NCBI RefSeq assembly: GCF_003950295.1
Contig: NZ_RHNP01000013.1
Span: 1-60,112 of the forward strand
Origin: Loigolactobacillus iwatensis
GTDB taxonomy: Bacteria > Bacillota > Bacilli > Lactobacillales > Lactobacillaceae
Direction: 5' to 3'
DNA length: 60,112 nt
Under the pieces are notes generated by a model. That model did not search any database. It was not told the DNA's origin and saw only the letters and a program-made list of their open reading frames with translations. A program made the position numbers and the translations under genes. This document shows positions 18,038-26,556 of the stretch, one piece after another. Each line of letters begins with the position of its first letter. The stretch's first letter is position 1.

Positions 18038-19459
18038 CTATAAATTATCGCCTGGCTCAAAAGTAATCGGTGATAAGTTTAACGATTGCTTGACTAATGA
18101 GTCCATTAATAATTTAGTGTTTTTAGTAATTTTAGCTGCCGCTAACTCATTTTGTTGCGTTAAATAATCGGTTAATTTGGCCCCACTTAGCTCAGCTGCC
18201 TGTTGGTCAGTTAACTCAACGGCATTCCGTACTTGCGCTTGGCAAGCATCGCGATACTCATTAATTTGCTCAACAAAATCATGATAGTGAGGTTCAACTA
18301 GGACGCCCAATGACTTATAAAGCCAGTAAGCATTGTCTAAATCAACCGCTTTAGTCGTATTGCGATAATTTTCTGGCGTATCATTAATGTTAGTGAAGAA
18401 CGGCACGTACGGGCTGTATGCAAAAAAGCCCATCGCTATCCACTGAATACCGGCGTACTCCGGCGCCACATGGTTACGAATCTGTAAAATATGTGACACT
18501 TGATTACGATCTAACGCAATTGAACGGAAAGTTGTTTTCTGTTCTTTTGTTCCTTTTCCAAAAGGATCATACGGTGTTTCTTGATAATGCGAACTCAAAA
18601 AGTACTGTAAATCCTCCACTGCTAATTTACGGTCAGCGTGTTGGATAAACGGAATTTCTTGACTCGTTGGCTCTTGTTCAACACTCGGTGTAAATAAGCG
18701 CTGACCATACCAAGCTCGAGGCGTATTATAATGGGCATCACTTTCAGTGTGTGTTCCAAAAATTTGCCGATAATTAAAGTGCCCTGGATGAGCATTTAAA
18801 TGATGATCGGCAACAAATTTAGCCAAATCAGTTGACCACATAAACTGTTCTGGTTGGTCAAAATCAATTTCCTGAATATTAATCTGATTAGGGGCAATGG
18901 CGTAAGCGTCATCAGGAATTCGTTGGGCAATCCAATGGTGCCCACCTGCTGTTTCCATGTACCAAACCTCATCATGATCAGAAAAAGCAATTCCGTTACT
19001 TTCACCTGTTCCGTATTTTTCAATTAAATCGCCTAATCGTTGAACACCAGCGCGGGCCGAGTCAATGTATGGTAAAACAAGCGTCGTCATTGCCTCTTCA
19101 TTAAGCCCATTCAGAACCAGTGGATCAAAACCTAATACCCGGGGGTTTGTAAAAGTTGTCTCCGTTGCGGACATAGCAACGTTCTTTTCGTTAATCCCGG
19201 CTTCTTCATAAAAGCCATCGTTGGGCCGATAATTAGGCTCTGCTGTGTAACGGTAAGCGTGCGCCGGTAACGGCACAACCATCCCAGTTTCTGGAGAAGT
19301 AAACACTTCACCCTTTGAAGCTCTTGCGGCATGTACAACGAATTTTTTTGGATTGATTGGTCCGTATCCATCCTCGTTTCTGGCAATCATAGTTGAACCA
19401 TCGAGACTTGCCTTTTTTCCGACCAAAATGGCAGTACACGATGAGTGTTTAGTTGACAT
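18038..19459 (-). CDS. pepD: C69-family dipeptidase PepD, copy 1
   Basis: Cytosolic dipeptidase of peptidase family C69 (N-terminal-nucleophile hydrolase), 473 residues. The family signature is at the N-terminus: SSCTAILVGKKASLDGSTMIARNEDG, where Cys8 is the expected nucleophile. Other conserved blocks are NEKNVAMSATET, DSARAGVQRLGDLIEKYG, VWYMETAGGHHWIAQRIPDD and FGTHTESDAHYNTPRAWYG. I chose the ATG at 19459 because AAGGGAG lies seven bases upstream. It is monocistronic. A clear paralogue lies at 23216-24646. Confidence 0.94.
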   Translation of the reverse strand: MSTKHSSCTAILVGKKASLDGSTMIARNEDGYGPINPKKFVVHAARASKGEVFTSPETGMVVPLPAHAYRYTAEPNYRPNDGFYEEAGINEKNVAMSATETTFTNPRVLGFDPLVLNGLNEEAMTTLVLPYIDSARAGVQRLGDLIEKYGTGESNGIAFSDHDEVWYMETAGGHHWIAQRIPDDAYAIAPNQINIQEIDFDQPEQFMWSTDLAKFVADHHLNAHPGHFNYRQIFGTHTESDAHYNTPRAWYGQRLFTPSVEQEPTSQEIPFIQHADRKLAVEDLQYFLSSHYQETPYDPFGKGTKEQKTTFRSIALDRNQVSHILQIRNHVAPEYAGIQWIAMGFFAYSPYVPFFTNINDTPENYRNTTKAVDLDNAYWLYKSLGVLVEPHYHDFVEQINEYRDACQAQVRNAVELTDQQAAELSGAKLTDYLTQQNELAAAKITKNTKLLMDSLVKQSLNLSPITFEPGDNL

Positions 19460-19643
19460 TTTGCCACTCCCTTTCATACTTTAAGTTTAGTCGTTTGCCA
19501 AAAACAACGCAATAGTGGTGGGAGCGTTTAGATTTTGAACATTAGTCCAAAGCACGTTCAGAAATACTTCTTTTAACCTACTAAAAAAGCACAGTTACCC
19601 CTACCTAATCGTGGCGTAACAGCACCCAATAAATTTATTATTT

Positions 19644-20147
19644 TTATGATGCCACTAACGACGTTCTTACCCGACCTATCATTCCGGTAAAATCAGGGTG
19701 CTTTTGCACAAAAACAGCCAGATTTCGTTCAGGCAAATCCGTTAGCGGAATAGTCTTGTATAGCGTTGGATCAATTGTCGCGTAGGCTAACACTTTTTGA
19801 TTGTTCGTCAAAACAACCTGAATGGCCGCGGCCAAACTAACCGCCCGCACCAAATAAACTTCCCCCACACGGACCGTCAAACGGTAAATTGGTACACCAA
19901 CGTTTTGTTGTTGCCGCGGTCGGCGACTACGCCTAATTGAGCCGATTTTTTCAGAATTTTTTAATTCTTGAGCCAAATCCGTCGTAATTTCATGAACCAC
20001 TTTTATTTCATGACAAATTGCACAATTGGCCGGCCGGCTTCCTGCTTCGTGGTCAGCAACATGTTGTGTATAAAGGTCCGCTAAATAAATCAACATTTTT
20101 CGTTGTTTTTCCTTCAACAATTGTCGTTCTGTTTCCAACAATATCAC
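19644..20147 (-). CDS. Hypothetical 167-residue protein with a CxxC motif
   Basis: Unrecognised soluble protein. The N-terminal half is helical and charged and contains CAIC (about residue 42) close to several His residues (HVADHEAG, CHEIKVVHE), which could bind metal. A basic linker (RRSRRPRQQQ) is followed by a predicted beta-rich domain (PIYRLTVRVGEVYLVRAV). No membrane segment. Transcribed alone on the minus strand. A DNA- or RNA-associated role is possible but not supported. Confidence 0.6.
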   Translation of the reverse strand: MILLETERQLLKEKQRKMLIYLADLYTQHVADHEAGSRPANCAICHEIKVVHEITTDLAQELKNSEKIGSIRRSRRPRQQQNVGVPIYRLTVRVGEVYLVRAVSLAAAIQVVLTNNQKVLAYATIDPTLYKTIPLTDLPERNLAVFVQKHPDFTGMIGRVRTSLVAS

Positions 20148-20212
20148 CTACAATCAAAAGAAAAATTATATTTATTACATTTATATTACAATAGTATTAC
20201 GACAAAGTCAAA

Positions 20213-20260
20213 AAATAGCAGGCTAAACCCAGAATTAAACCCGGTTTAACTTGCTATTTA
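20213..20260 (-). terminator. Terminator of the NlpC/P60 gene
   Basis: AAATAGCA and GGTTTA-type arms pair around an inner loop, and a T run follows on the minus strand. It lies about 130 bases past the NlpC/P60 stop, beyond the family R fragment, and directly upstream of the 167-residue gene. Confidence 0.65.
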
Positions 20261-20290
20261 TGAAAAATGATTATTTAAATTAAAAAAGTA

Positions 20291-20398
20291 ACTGGGCAGC
20301 TACTTTGCCACAAGAACGGCCATCGTACACAAAATTAAGAAACTGGGACAAAAATTCTAGCCTCTTATTGTTTCCAAACACTCCCTAGTTTATAAAAC
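20291..20398. repeat. Fragments of dispersed repeats (family R copy 3 and a foldback fragment)
   Basis: TTTGCCACAAGAACGGCCATCG (about 20305-20326) matches the inside of the composite element at 44.8 kb. It is followed by GGGACAAAAATTCTAGCCTC and TTGTTTCCAAACACTCCCTA, the truncated left half of family R. The fragment runs up to the end of the NlpC/P60 gene. Confidence 0.55.
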
Positions 20399-21145
20399 AT
20401 GGACACCAAATGATGGCATAAAGTAATTTGAAATTGTCTCGATTTCAACGCTTTGTCCTGGTTGTGGTGCAGCAACATATTGATTATTTCCAATATAAAT
20501 GCCTACATGGTAGGTTGCACCAACGCCACCCCAAAATACAAGGTCACCAGGTTGCATTTGATTAAGCGCAACTTGCTGGCCGGCGCTTTCCTGAGAAACC
20601 GTGTAATGATTCAGTTGAACCCCAGCCTGACTATAGGCGTAGGCAGTTAACCCTGAGCAATCTAGTCCCTGACCGGGTGTTACACCGCCCCAGACATAAG
20701 GAACACCAATCTGTGACTTAGCAGCAGCCACCACTTTTTGGGCCGCAGTTGTTGTTTGTTCAGTTGTCGTCGTTGTTTGCTTTTGATTAGTCGTTGTTGC
20801 TGCAGTTGGTTGTGCCGCTGTCTGCGCTGTCGTTACAGTAGGCTGATCATCAGTTGCCTTTAAGTACTTCGCCGGTACCCATTGATCGTTACCGATGTTA
20901 TACCATTTTTCACCTAAGGCCTGTTTTGTGCCTTCAATATTAACGGATTGTCCTTCAACTAAATAGCGTAAGGGCCGTGGTGCATTTGAGTTGTTATCCC
21001 AAACAGTCGTCGCACCACCATGATATGTAACGGTCCCCTTGGTTGCAGCATCAGCACTTGTTGTCTGGATGCTCAATAACGTTACACCGGCAATTCCAAC
21101 CACACCAGCCGTTATAACCTTCGTTAAATTCTTTTTTGCTGTCAT
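20390..21145 (-). CDS. Secreted NlpC/P60 peptidoglycan endopeptidase
   Basis: A 251-residue secreted cell-wall hydrolase. It has an N-terminal signal peptide (about 1-33), an SH3-like wall-binding region (about 36-95, ending WYNIGNDQWVPAKYL), a Gln/Thr-rich linker (about 97-133) and a C-terminal NlpC/P60 domain. Catalytic Cys is in DCSGLTAYAY (about 162) and His in ATYHVGIYIGN (about 216). Such enzymes cut the D-Glu to diamino-acid bond of peptide stems, in cell separation or autolysis. Monocistronic. Confidence 0.93.
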   Translation of the reverse strand: MTAKKNLTKVITAGVVGIAGVTLLSIQTTSADAATKGTVTYHGGATTVWDNNSNAPRPLRYLVEGQSVNIEGTKQALGEKWYNIGNDQWVPAKYLKATDDQPTVTTAQTAAQPTAATTTNQKQTTTTTEQTTTAAQKVVAAAKSQIGVPYVWGGVTPGQGLDCSGLTAYAYSQAGVQLNHYTVSQESAGQQVALNQMQPGDLVFWGGVGATYHVGIYIGNNQYVAAPQPGQSVEIETISNYFMPSFGVHVL

Positions 21146-21457
21146 AATATGTACCCCTCACTAAGAATGAACTTTCTAACTCCAACCACCACTATAACTG
21201 ACCGAAATTACAGGCCTATGACTTGCATATGACAGCCCCATTACAAATGAAAAATATTAGACAAATATTTTTATTAATAGCGTTGTTAATAAGAATGGCT
21301 CTAGCAGTTTACTATGGCCAGCACTTTTCTAACATCATTACTTAACTTTGCGAATAACAATTTGAATCCAAGCGAAGGTCTGGCTTTTAGGCGCAACTTC
21401 TTGTATTATTAACATATTAGAAACAAAACCTAATTGAACAATAAAGGTGGCGATGAA
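21146..21457. other. Divergent intergenic region
   Basis: A 312-base spacer between the divergent NlpC/P60 gene and the 91-residue ORF. It is AT-rich with no supported ORF and no repeat copy. It must hold promoters for both genes, but I could not place one with a good -35/-10 pair. Confidence 0.4.
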
Positions 21458-21733
21458 ATGCTGAGAAAAACTAAAAACTTTTTAAAGGCAAATGGCTTTC
21501 ATTACAAAAAAAATTATGTATCGCCATTGATCGCACCTGAGAATTATTACGTCCTACGTTTCGGCAGAAATCATCTAAATAACCGTTATGTTGTTCAGTA
21601 TAGTTACACTTGGACTGGACGAATGAAAATTAGTTCGATCAATTTGCGTTTACATGGTCAAAAACGACCACGAATTTTTAAAAATGAAACACAGCTACTT
21701 GCTTATTTACGTAAACACCTTAAATTATCTTAA
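21458..21733 (+). CDS. Small basic hypothetical protein (91 residues)
   Basis: A basic, probably cytosolic protein of 91 residues. The ATG at 21458 has AAAGGTGG seven bases upstream; an in-frame TTG at 21434 lacks such a site. The sequence reads as an alpha/beta mini-domain (FLKANGFHYKKN, a central YVVQYSYTWTGR strand, a LAYLRKHL helix). I do not recognise it. A strong shared terminator follows. Confidence 0.65.
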   Translation: MLRKTKNFLKANGFHYKKNYVSPLIAPENYYVLRFGRNHLNNRYVVQYSYTWTGRMKISSINLRLHGQKRPRIFKNETQLLAYLRKHLKLS

Positions 21734-21748
21734 TTTTGGTGCTAAAAA

Positions 21749-21805
21749 ATGTGGAGTACGAAACTTTCGGATAGCTATGAAAGTTTTCGTACTCCACATT
21801 TTATT
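21749..21805. terminator. Bidirectional terminator between convergent small genes
   Basis: A long, almost perfect stem (AAATGTGGAGTACGAAA... with a complement ending CCACATTTT) has A and T runs on both sides and serves the converging 91- and 77-residue genes. Confidence 0.9.
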
Positions 21806-21815
21806 TTGTTATTGA

Positions 21816-22049
21816 TTAAAGCATATCCCAAATCAAAGCAACATCTGGCGAAACTGTATTTGCTGGTGCAACATCAAATCCCACTGCTTTACCAGTATCT
21901 AGCGAACCGCCAGCAACAGCCAATTGTTTCTTGTTTGAGAAGTCTTTAGTAACGGCGTCAGTTGCTGCGTCCAACGAATCAAATTGTGCATGATAAGTAG
22001 CACGCAAACCACCATTGAAATAAAAACTAACTTTATAATATCTGTTCAT
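21816..22049 (-). CDS. Small hypothetical protein (77 residues)
   Basis: An acidic 77-residue protein with a good ribosome binding site (GGAGGAAG) and a terminator directly after the stop. It starts with a predicted beta strand (RYYKVSFYFNGG), then a helix (SLDAATDAVTKDF), and ends in a Val/Asp-rich tail. No signal or membrane segment. Family not recognised. Confidence 0.65.
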   Translation of the reverse strand: MNRYYKVSFYFNGGLRATYHAQFDSLDAATDAVTKDFSNKKQLAVAGGSLDTGKAVGFDVAPANTVSPDVALIWDML

Positions 22050-22252
22050 GACTTATCTTCCTCCATAACGGGCATTTCTTTATAGCATACACTACTAGAT
22101 AATCTCCGCCAATCATTAAATGAAGCGCGTAACATCAGAGCGTGGTCTAAAAAACATTCAGATTCTACTTTGTAAATTCTAAGAGCAACCCTGCAAACTA
22201 TTCTTTAAGAATTTGAAATCCGGCAAAAAAGTAACTCGTAGGCTTAGTTAAA

Positions 22253-22780
22253 CTACGTATGATTGACGTTAGTGGGCCACCGTTCATGTTTATTCAGGTT
22301 GTAAAGCCAATCATCCTGACCATTATAAAATGACGCTATGCCTAAAAAAGCACACAAAATGGCAAACCAACTGCGAACATCTACAATTGGCATTAACGTA
22401 GGTAAAAGCCAGCCAATACCTAAAGCAACAATTAAGTTGAGTAGCCCGTTTATCCAACCACCAACACCAACAAAATCAAGTAAGAGCCCGTGACGCGATA
22501 ACGTTTGATCGTTATTTTGCCGAGCAACAAGCCCAGCCGGCCACTGCCAGGCCAAGTTTATAACAAGTGCACCAAGCACAAAAACTATTGGCAGCCACCA
22601 AACCGTTGTATCTACGGACCAAAAATTATGGCGGTTGCCTAAGCGAATCGACTTGGATAACATAACAACCCAAAAGAAATCAAAAAAGATAATTGGTAAA
22701 CAATAAATAAAACTAAACACAACCAATCGATTAAATTTGTTGCGTTGCTTAACCTCTACCACATTATGATCTTGTAGCAT
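22253..22780 (-). CDS. Multi-pass membrane protein, unknown function
   Basis: About 175 residues from the ATG at 22780, with four or five membrane helices (for example FSFIYCLPIIFFDFFWVVML and LLNLIVALGIGWLLPTLM). The first 25 codons of a longer open frame lie inside the upstream gene; the chosen ATG overlaps that gene by 17 bases, typical of translational coupling. I do not recognise the family. Partner of the 72-residue membrane protein. Confidence 0.65.
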   Translation of the reverse strand: MLQDHNVVEVKQRNKFNRLVVFSFIYCLPIIFFDFFWVVMLSKSIRLGNRHNFWSVDTTVWWLPIVFVLGALVINLAWQWPAGLVARQNNDQTLSRHGLLLDFVGVGGWINGLLNLIVALGIGWLLPTLMPIVDVRSWFAILCAFLGIASFYNGQDDWLYNLNKHERWPTNVNHT

Positions 22781-22982
22781 AACGTGCTTGCTTCGTTCTT
22801 TCACGCTCAATTTCATGTTGTTCATGGTAGATGGCCAATTTAAAGACGCCATGAATGGTTAGTGCGAGCGGTATTACGTGGATTAATGCCATTGGAATTA
22901 ACAATTGTGGCTTTGTGACCAACGGTTTTAACCCTCTGGCCATATCAGCATGTTTGGAATGAAACTGTTTGTGTTTTAACAT
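22764..22982 (-). CDS. Small single-TM membrane protein (72 residues)
   Basis: A very basic N-terminus (MLKHKQFHSKHADMARGLK), one long hydrophobic segment (LLIPMALIHVIPLALTIHGV) and a charged C-terminal helix (HEQHEIERERTKQ). A perfect AGGAGG lies eight bases before the ATG, inside a 45-bp sequence repeated 105 bases upstream (see the repeat at 22989). It is the first gene of a two-gene operon. Confidence 0.72.
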   Translation of the reverse strand: MLKHKQFHSKHADMARGLKPLVTKPQLLIPMALIHVIPLALTIHGVFKLAIYHEQHEIERERTKQARYATRS

Positions 22983-22988
22983 AAAATT

Positions 22989-23139
22989 TACCTCCTAAGA
23001 GCTTTAATGTTAATTTTGCGCAAGCGCTAAAATACTTATTCACGGAGGATGTCCATTCTCCTAACACGTACTTCGCATCCTGGAAACATGGCCCTCCTAA
23101 GAGCTTTAATGTTTATTTTTGCGCAAGCGCTAAAATTAA
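22989..23139 (-). repeat. Tandem repeat with stem-loop core (family C) in a 5' leader
   Basis: On the minus strand a block of about 43 bases (ATTTTAGCGCTTGCGCAAAA... to CTTAGGAGG) occurs twice, 105 bases apart (ends near 23095 and 22989). The second copy supplies the ribosome binding site of the 72-residue gene. Between them lies GGAGG...GCCATGTTTCC...GGAGAATGGACATCCTCC, which can fold as a stem. The same arrangement recurs on the plus strand at 59990-60112. Confidence 0.7.
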
Positions 23140-23215
23140 TATCTACTTAGAGCAGTGATTAATGGATCAATTTTAGTTTAACACGTTCATAGACAAACAG
23201 TCGTATAAAACGTTG

Positions 23216-24646
23216 CTACAAATTAGGATCCATTTTAAAAACAAGCCTAGATAATTCAGCGCCTTGCGTTGTTAAATCGGCCAATAACTTTTTAGTGGCC
23301 TGATTATAATGGGCAGCAATTTCATGATTTTGTTGGGTTAAATAAACCGTCAATTCATCACCGGCTAAATTTTCTGCCTTCGCATCAACACTTGCTATTT
23401 TTGTACGAGCCCATTGTGATAACTCTTTTTGATAGTCTAGATCGGCCTGAATAAATTCGGCATAATGCGATTCAACGATCATTGCCAATGCCTCATACAG
23501 CCAATAAGCGCTGTCCAGTGACATCTCCTGGGGCAGCTTACGGTAAGATTCATCCGTGTCAGTTGCGTTGCTAAAAAAAGGAACGTGCGGACAGAAACTA
23601 GGAACGCCAAACCCAAGCCATTGCACACCGGCCGCCCCATTTTTACTGTTGTCACGCATCTGCAAGATATGAGAATTAGCAGTTCGCGATAATGAAATTG
23701 CCCGGTAAGTTTTTTTATCATGTTCACTACCATGACCTAGCGGATCGTATTTGGTTTCATTGTAATGTGATTTCAGAATATACTGAACATCTTCCACCGT
23801 AATCTTTCGGTTTGCTCGCCGAATAAATGGTAGATTGGGTGATTCTGGTTCTTGCTCAATTTCGGGATTCAAATAGCGCTGCGCAAACCAAACTCGTGGT
23901 GTGTTGTAGTGATGATCCTTTTCCGTATCCGTACCAAAAATATGTCGGAAATTCCACTGATCAGTATCTGGATTCAGTTGATTTTGCTCAACAAATTGTT
24001 GAATTCCATCAGCCCACATATAATTATTTGAATCAGAAAAATCAATCGCTTCAATCGCAATTTGATTTGCCGCCACAGCGTAACAATCATCAGGAATTCG
24101 AACAGCAACCCACTGATGACCGGTAACAATTTCCATATACCAAACCTCATCACTATCACTGAATTGCACACCGTTACCCTCTGCTGAACCGTATTTTTTT
24201 ACTAACTCGCCTAGATAGCGAACACCCGCACGAGCCGAATCAATAAACGGTAGGACCAACGTTGTCATTGAGTCTTCGGCCAAACCATTTTCCACAAACG
24301 GATCATACGCTAAAACGCGCTCGTTTGCATAAACACTTTCCGTTGCACTTTCACCAACGTTTTTTTCGTTAAATCCATCTTCTTCGTTTGGCCCATCACT
24401 TTGATCGCCATTCGGTGTCGAAGTATAACGATAACCACGCTCAGGTAGCGGCACTGTTAAACCATTATAGGGTGAAGTGTAAATTTCCTGACGACCAGAA
24501 ACAGCTGGCTGAACCAAAAATTTTTTGGGGTGAATCGCGATTAAACGATCCTCGTTACGCGAAATATAGGTTGCGCCATCAAGTGACGCCTTTTTGCCCA
24601 CCATTATTGAGGTGCAGGCGGAAAGCTCAATTCTATCTGTCATCAT
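23216..24646 (-). CDS. pepD: C69-family dipeptidase PepD, copy 2
   Basis: A 476-residue dipeptidase of family C69, paralogous to the protein at 18038. It has the same N-terminal signature (SACTSIMVGKKASLDGATYISRNEDR) with the expected nucleophilic Cys at about 10, and the same conserved blocks (NEKNVGESATES, DSARAGVRYLGELVKKYG, FGTDTEKDHHYNTPRVW). AGGAG precedes two adjacent ATG codons at 24641-24646. Monocistronic. Retaining two copies suggests different substrate ranges or regulation, which is an inference. Confidence 0.93.
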   Translation of the reverse strand: MMTDRIELSACTSIMVGKKASLDGATYISRNEDRLIAIHPKKFLVQPAVSGRQEIYTSPYNGLTVPLPERGYRYTSTPNGDQSDGPNEEDGFNEKNVGESATESVYANERVLAYDPFVENGLAEDSMTTLVLPFIDSARAGVRYLGELVKKYGSAEGNGVQFSDSDEVWYMEIVTGHQWVAVRIPDDCYAVAANQIAIEAIDFSDSNNYMWADGIQQFVEQNQLNPDTDQWNFRHIFGTDTEKDHHYNTPRVWFAQRYLNPEIEQEPESPNLPFIRRANRKITVEDVQYILKSHYNETKYDPLGHGSEHDKKTYRAISLSRTANSHILQMRDNSKNGAAGVQWLGFGVPSFCPHVPFFSNATDTDESYRKLPQEMSLDSAYWLYEALAMIVESHYAEFIQADLDYQKELSQWARTKIASVDAKAENLAGDELTVYLTQQNHEIAAHYNQATKKLLADLTTQGAELSRLVFKMDPNL

Positions 24647-24901
24647 TCAATCTCCTGTCACTATATTTTATTTACCACTCTAATTATGCGATATTTTTCG
24701 GATAAAAAGAGTAGCATTTACAGCGATAAGCCTTTGACTCCAAAAAGAGCCACACTCCATCACTGCGCAAATTTATTTCTAAGTAAACCCGATTGGCCTG
24801 CCATTAACAAATCTGAAGAACAGCATAGTGCGCTTAACTTACAAAAAAGTAGTTTTTGCGAAACGTATTAGTTTGTGTCTGAATGCTTTTTCAAACACGC
24901 T

Positions 24902-25234
24902 CTAGTTTAAGTCAATTAAAATCTTTTTTGCTTTCGGCTGAACATCTACGTTTTCAACAAAGCGACTTAACTCGGCGTGTAAACTTGCCATGCTTGGATT
25001 TTTTAAATGATAAGTTGTTTTCATTTTTTGAATAATGTCAGCGTTAAAATTATTATTTGTATCTAATTGATCAACAGCCGCATAGTGGCGGTTAACGTAG
25101 GCCGCAAAAAATTCAATCAAGCCATCTGGTGCTTCATCAAAATTGGAATCACCTGTCATCTGAATTTTAAACTCATTTGTTAACGGCTTACCATCAGCAG
25201 TTAACGTTTTTAATAATTGAAATAAAGTCAGCAT
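24902..25234 (-). CDS. Hypothetical 110-residue protein, family shared with 41957
   Basis: A soluble, mainly helical protein of 110 residues starting MLTLFQLLKTLTADGKPLT. It resembles the 108-residue protein at 41957 in length and at both ends (LxxFxxxxxxDGxPxxxxxxxx and VENVDVQPKAKK / VVEVDTKPSTKQ), so they are probably distant paralogues. No known motif. A foldback-element fragment (TTTTTCAAACAC) lies just after its stop. Confidence 0.65.
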   Translation of the reverse strand: MLTLFQLLKTLTADGKPLTNEFKIQMTGDSNFDEAPDGLIEFFAAYVNRHYAAVDQLDTNNNFNADIIQKMKTTYHLKNPSMASLHAELSRFVENVDVQPKAKKILIDLN

Positions 25235-25339
25235 TTTATTATCCCCTTAATTAAATAATGAATCTTCTTTCATTGTAGACCTTTTTACTGTTTATAAGTA
25301 TTGAAAGCTTACAAAACGAATCACTAAAAAAAGAGGATA

Positions 25340-25413
25340 AAAAAAGGATCAGTAACGGGTACCAAAGATTAATCATTCAATCTTTGAAACCCACCTACTG
25401 ACCCATTTTTTTG
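25340..25413 (-). terminator. Terminator overlapping the end of the SAP-domain gene
   Basis: A long interrupted stem (GGATCAGTA..GGGT..AAAGATT and its complement) with A and T runs outside. The last few codons and the stop of the minus-strand SAP-domain gene lie within the first arm. Confidence 0.8.
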
Positions 25414-26342
25414 TTCCAATTTTGTTGAGCCTGGCCATAGAGGTGCTGTAATTGTAATTCATCTCCGGCCAACGAATAGCCTATAATCTGATCCATTTCT
25501 TGATCACTAAATAATTGAAAAGGTAACCTGAGTTGCTTTCGTAATTGACTAAAATTGGCCAAAATATCCGGTAACGTCAAATTAAACTCTGTCATTAATT
25601 GTTTTAAAACAACAACATAATAATCCTCAATTTTATAATAGGTTAGTCGATAATCTAAAACATCATGCTGCCGTAACAACTGTTCCAAGTTGAAATTTGG
25701 CTGTGCCATCGACAAACCTGCCAATTCAATGGCAATACTTTGCAGCAGGCCACTGAGTGCGCTTCCGTAACGCCGCCACTCATAATTATTTTGAAAGGTT
25801 AAGTGAGCAACTAAATAACGGCGACTCCAGTAACCAGTATCTGCCGCTTGTTCATCGGCCGCCACCAGCAGCTGCATAATCGTTTCTCTCTCAGATAGGC
25901 CTGAATGCGGTAACTTTATTAGCCCAGCCTGCTTATAATCAATAATCCCTGGTGCGTAATGATTATGAATAATTCGCAAATAACTGTTTTGCCTTAATAT
26001 TTGCGCACCAAGCTCAGTCACCTGATAAAATTGTAATGAAAAAGTTTGGCCAATTAACCTAGGTTCACACTGTTGATTAATTCGCCTGACCAAATCTGCC
26101 TTGCGACCACTAATTTTTAACCCTTCAAAACGCAAAAATGTTTTTAACTGTGCAACTGTATAGTGTGGCAAAACAATCAGTGGATCCTTTGTTATAGTTA
26201 GATAGCCTTGTGTTACCAAATCCGCTAAGTAGGTCTTTGGATCTACACGATAATGTAGCCACCAAAACGGCTGATTAAGCTGATAATGACTGTTTTGATT
26301 ATTTGCTAAACTCAAGGCTAGTATCTCCATTTTTGTTAACAT
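25395..26342 (-). CDS. SAP-domain protein, unknown function
   Basis: About 315 residues from the ATG at 26342 (AAGGGA upstream; a GTG one codon earlier is also possible). Residues about 60-90 (YTVAQLKTFLRFEGLKISGRKADLVRRI) match the SAP motif, a helix-extended-loop-helix element that binds DNA or RNA in other proteins. The rest is helical, Leu/Gln-rich and unrecognised. Bacterial SAP proteins occur in phage and chromosomal settings, and nothing phage-like surrounds this one. It ends inside its terminator. Confidence 0.75.
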   Translation of the reverse strand: MLTKMEILALSLANNQNSHYQLNQPFWWLHYRVDPKTYLADLVTQGYLTITKDPLIVLPHYTVAQLKTFLRFEGLKISGRKADLVRRINQQCEPRLIGQTFSLQFYQVTELGAQILRQNSYLRIIHNHYAPGIIDYKQAGLIKLPHSGLSERETIMQLLVAADEQAADTGYWSRRYLVAHLTFQNNYEWRRYGSALSGLLQSIAIELAGLSMAQPNFNLEQLLRQHDVLDYRLTYYKIEDYYVVVLKQLMTEFNLTLPDILANFSQLRKQLRLPFQLFSDQEMDQIIGYSLAGDELQLQHLYGQAQQNWNKKMGQ

Positions 26343-26439
26343 CACAGTTCCCTTCTTTAACTGTTTCTAAACTACTCAGTGATAACCTAACTGTCAACTA
26401 AATAAAATAGAAGTCTGCTAAAAATTTTCAGAGATACAA

Positions 26440-26532
26440 ATAGTAAGCGGCCAGGACTTTTATCCTGACCGCTCACTATTTTCGACCATTACTCTAGAAC
26501 GTGCGCCAAAACCGAATTTTGTCCCACTCCCA
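26440..26532. repeat. Dispersed intergenic repeat, family R, copy 4
   Basis: Starts with a strong hairpin (AGCGGCCAGGA / TCCTGACCGCT), then CTATTTTCGA, CATTACTCTAGAACGTGCGCC and TTTTGTCCCACTCCC, as in the 41.8-kb copy but without the central segment. It lies just after the stop of the collagen-like protein gene. Confidence 0.7.
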
Positions 26533-26556
26533 TCCAATTTTATAATAATTCACTTT

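Noticed and set aside
22989-23139. A known riboswitch class (THF, fluoride, preQ1, SMK) in the family C unit
   Set aside because: I compared the core by eye with the consensus of these classes and found no match; a model search is needed to be certain.
24686-24871. A 61-codon plus-strand frame
   Set aside because: No ribosome binding site; unlike the 61-residue gene at 7921 it has no promoter or terminator.
25395-26342. A prophage remnant around the SAP-domain gene
   Set aside because: No integrase, repressor, structural or lysis genes are nearby.
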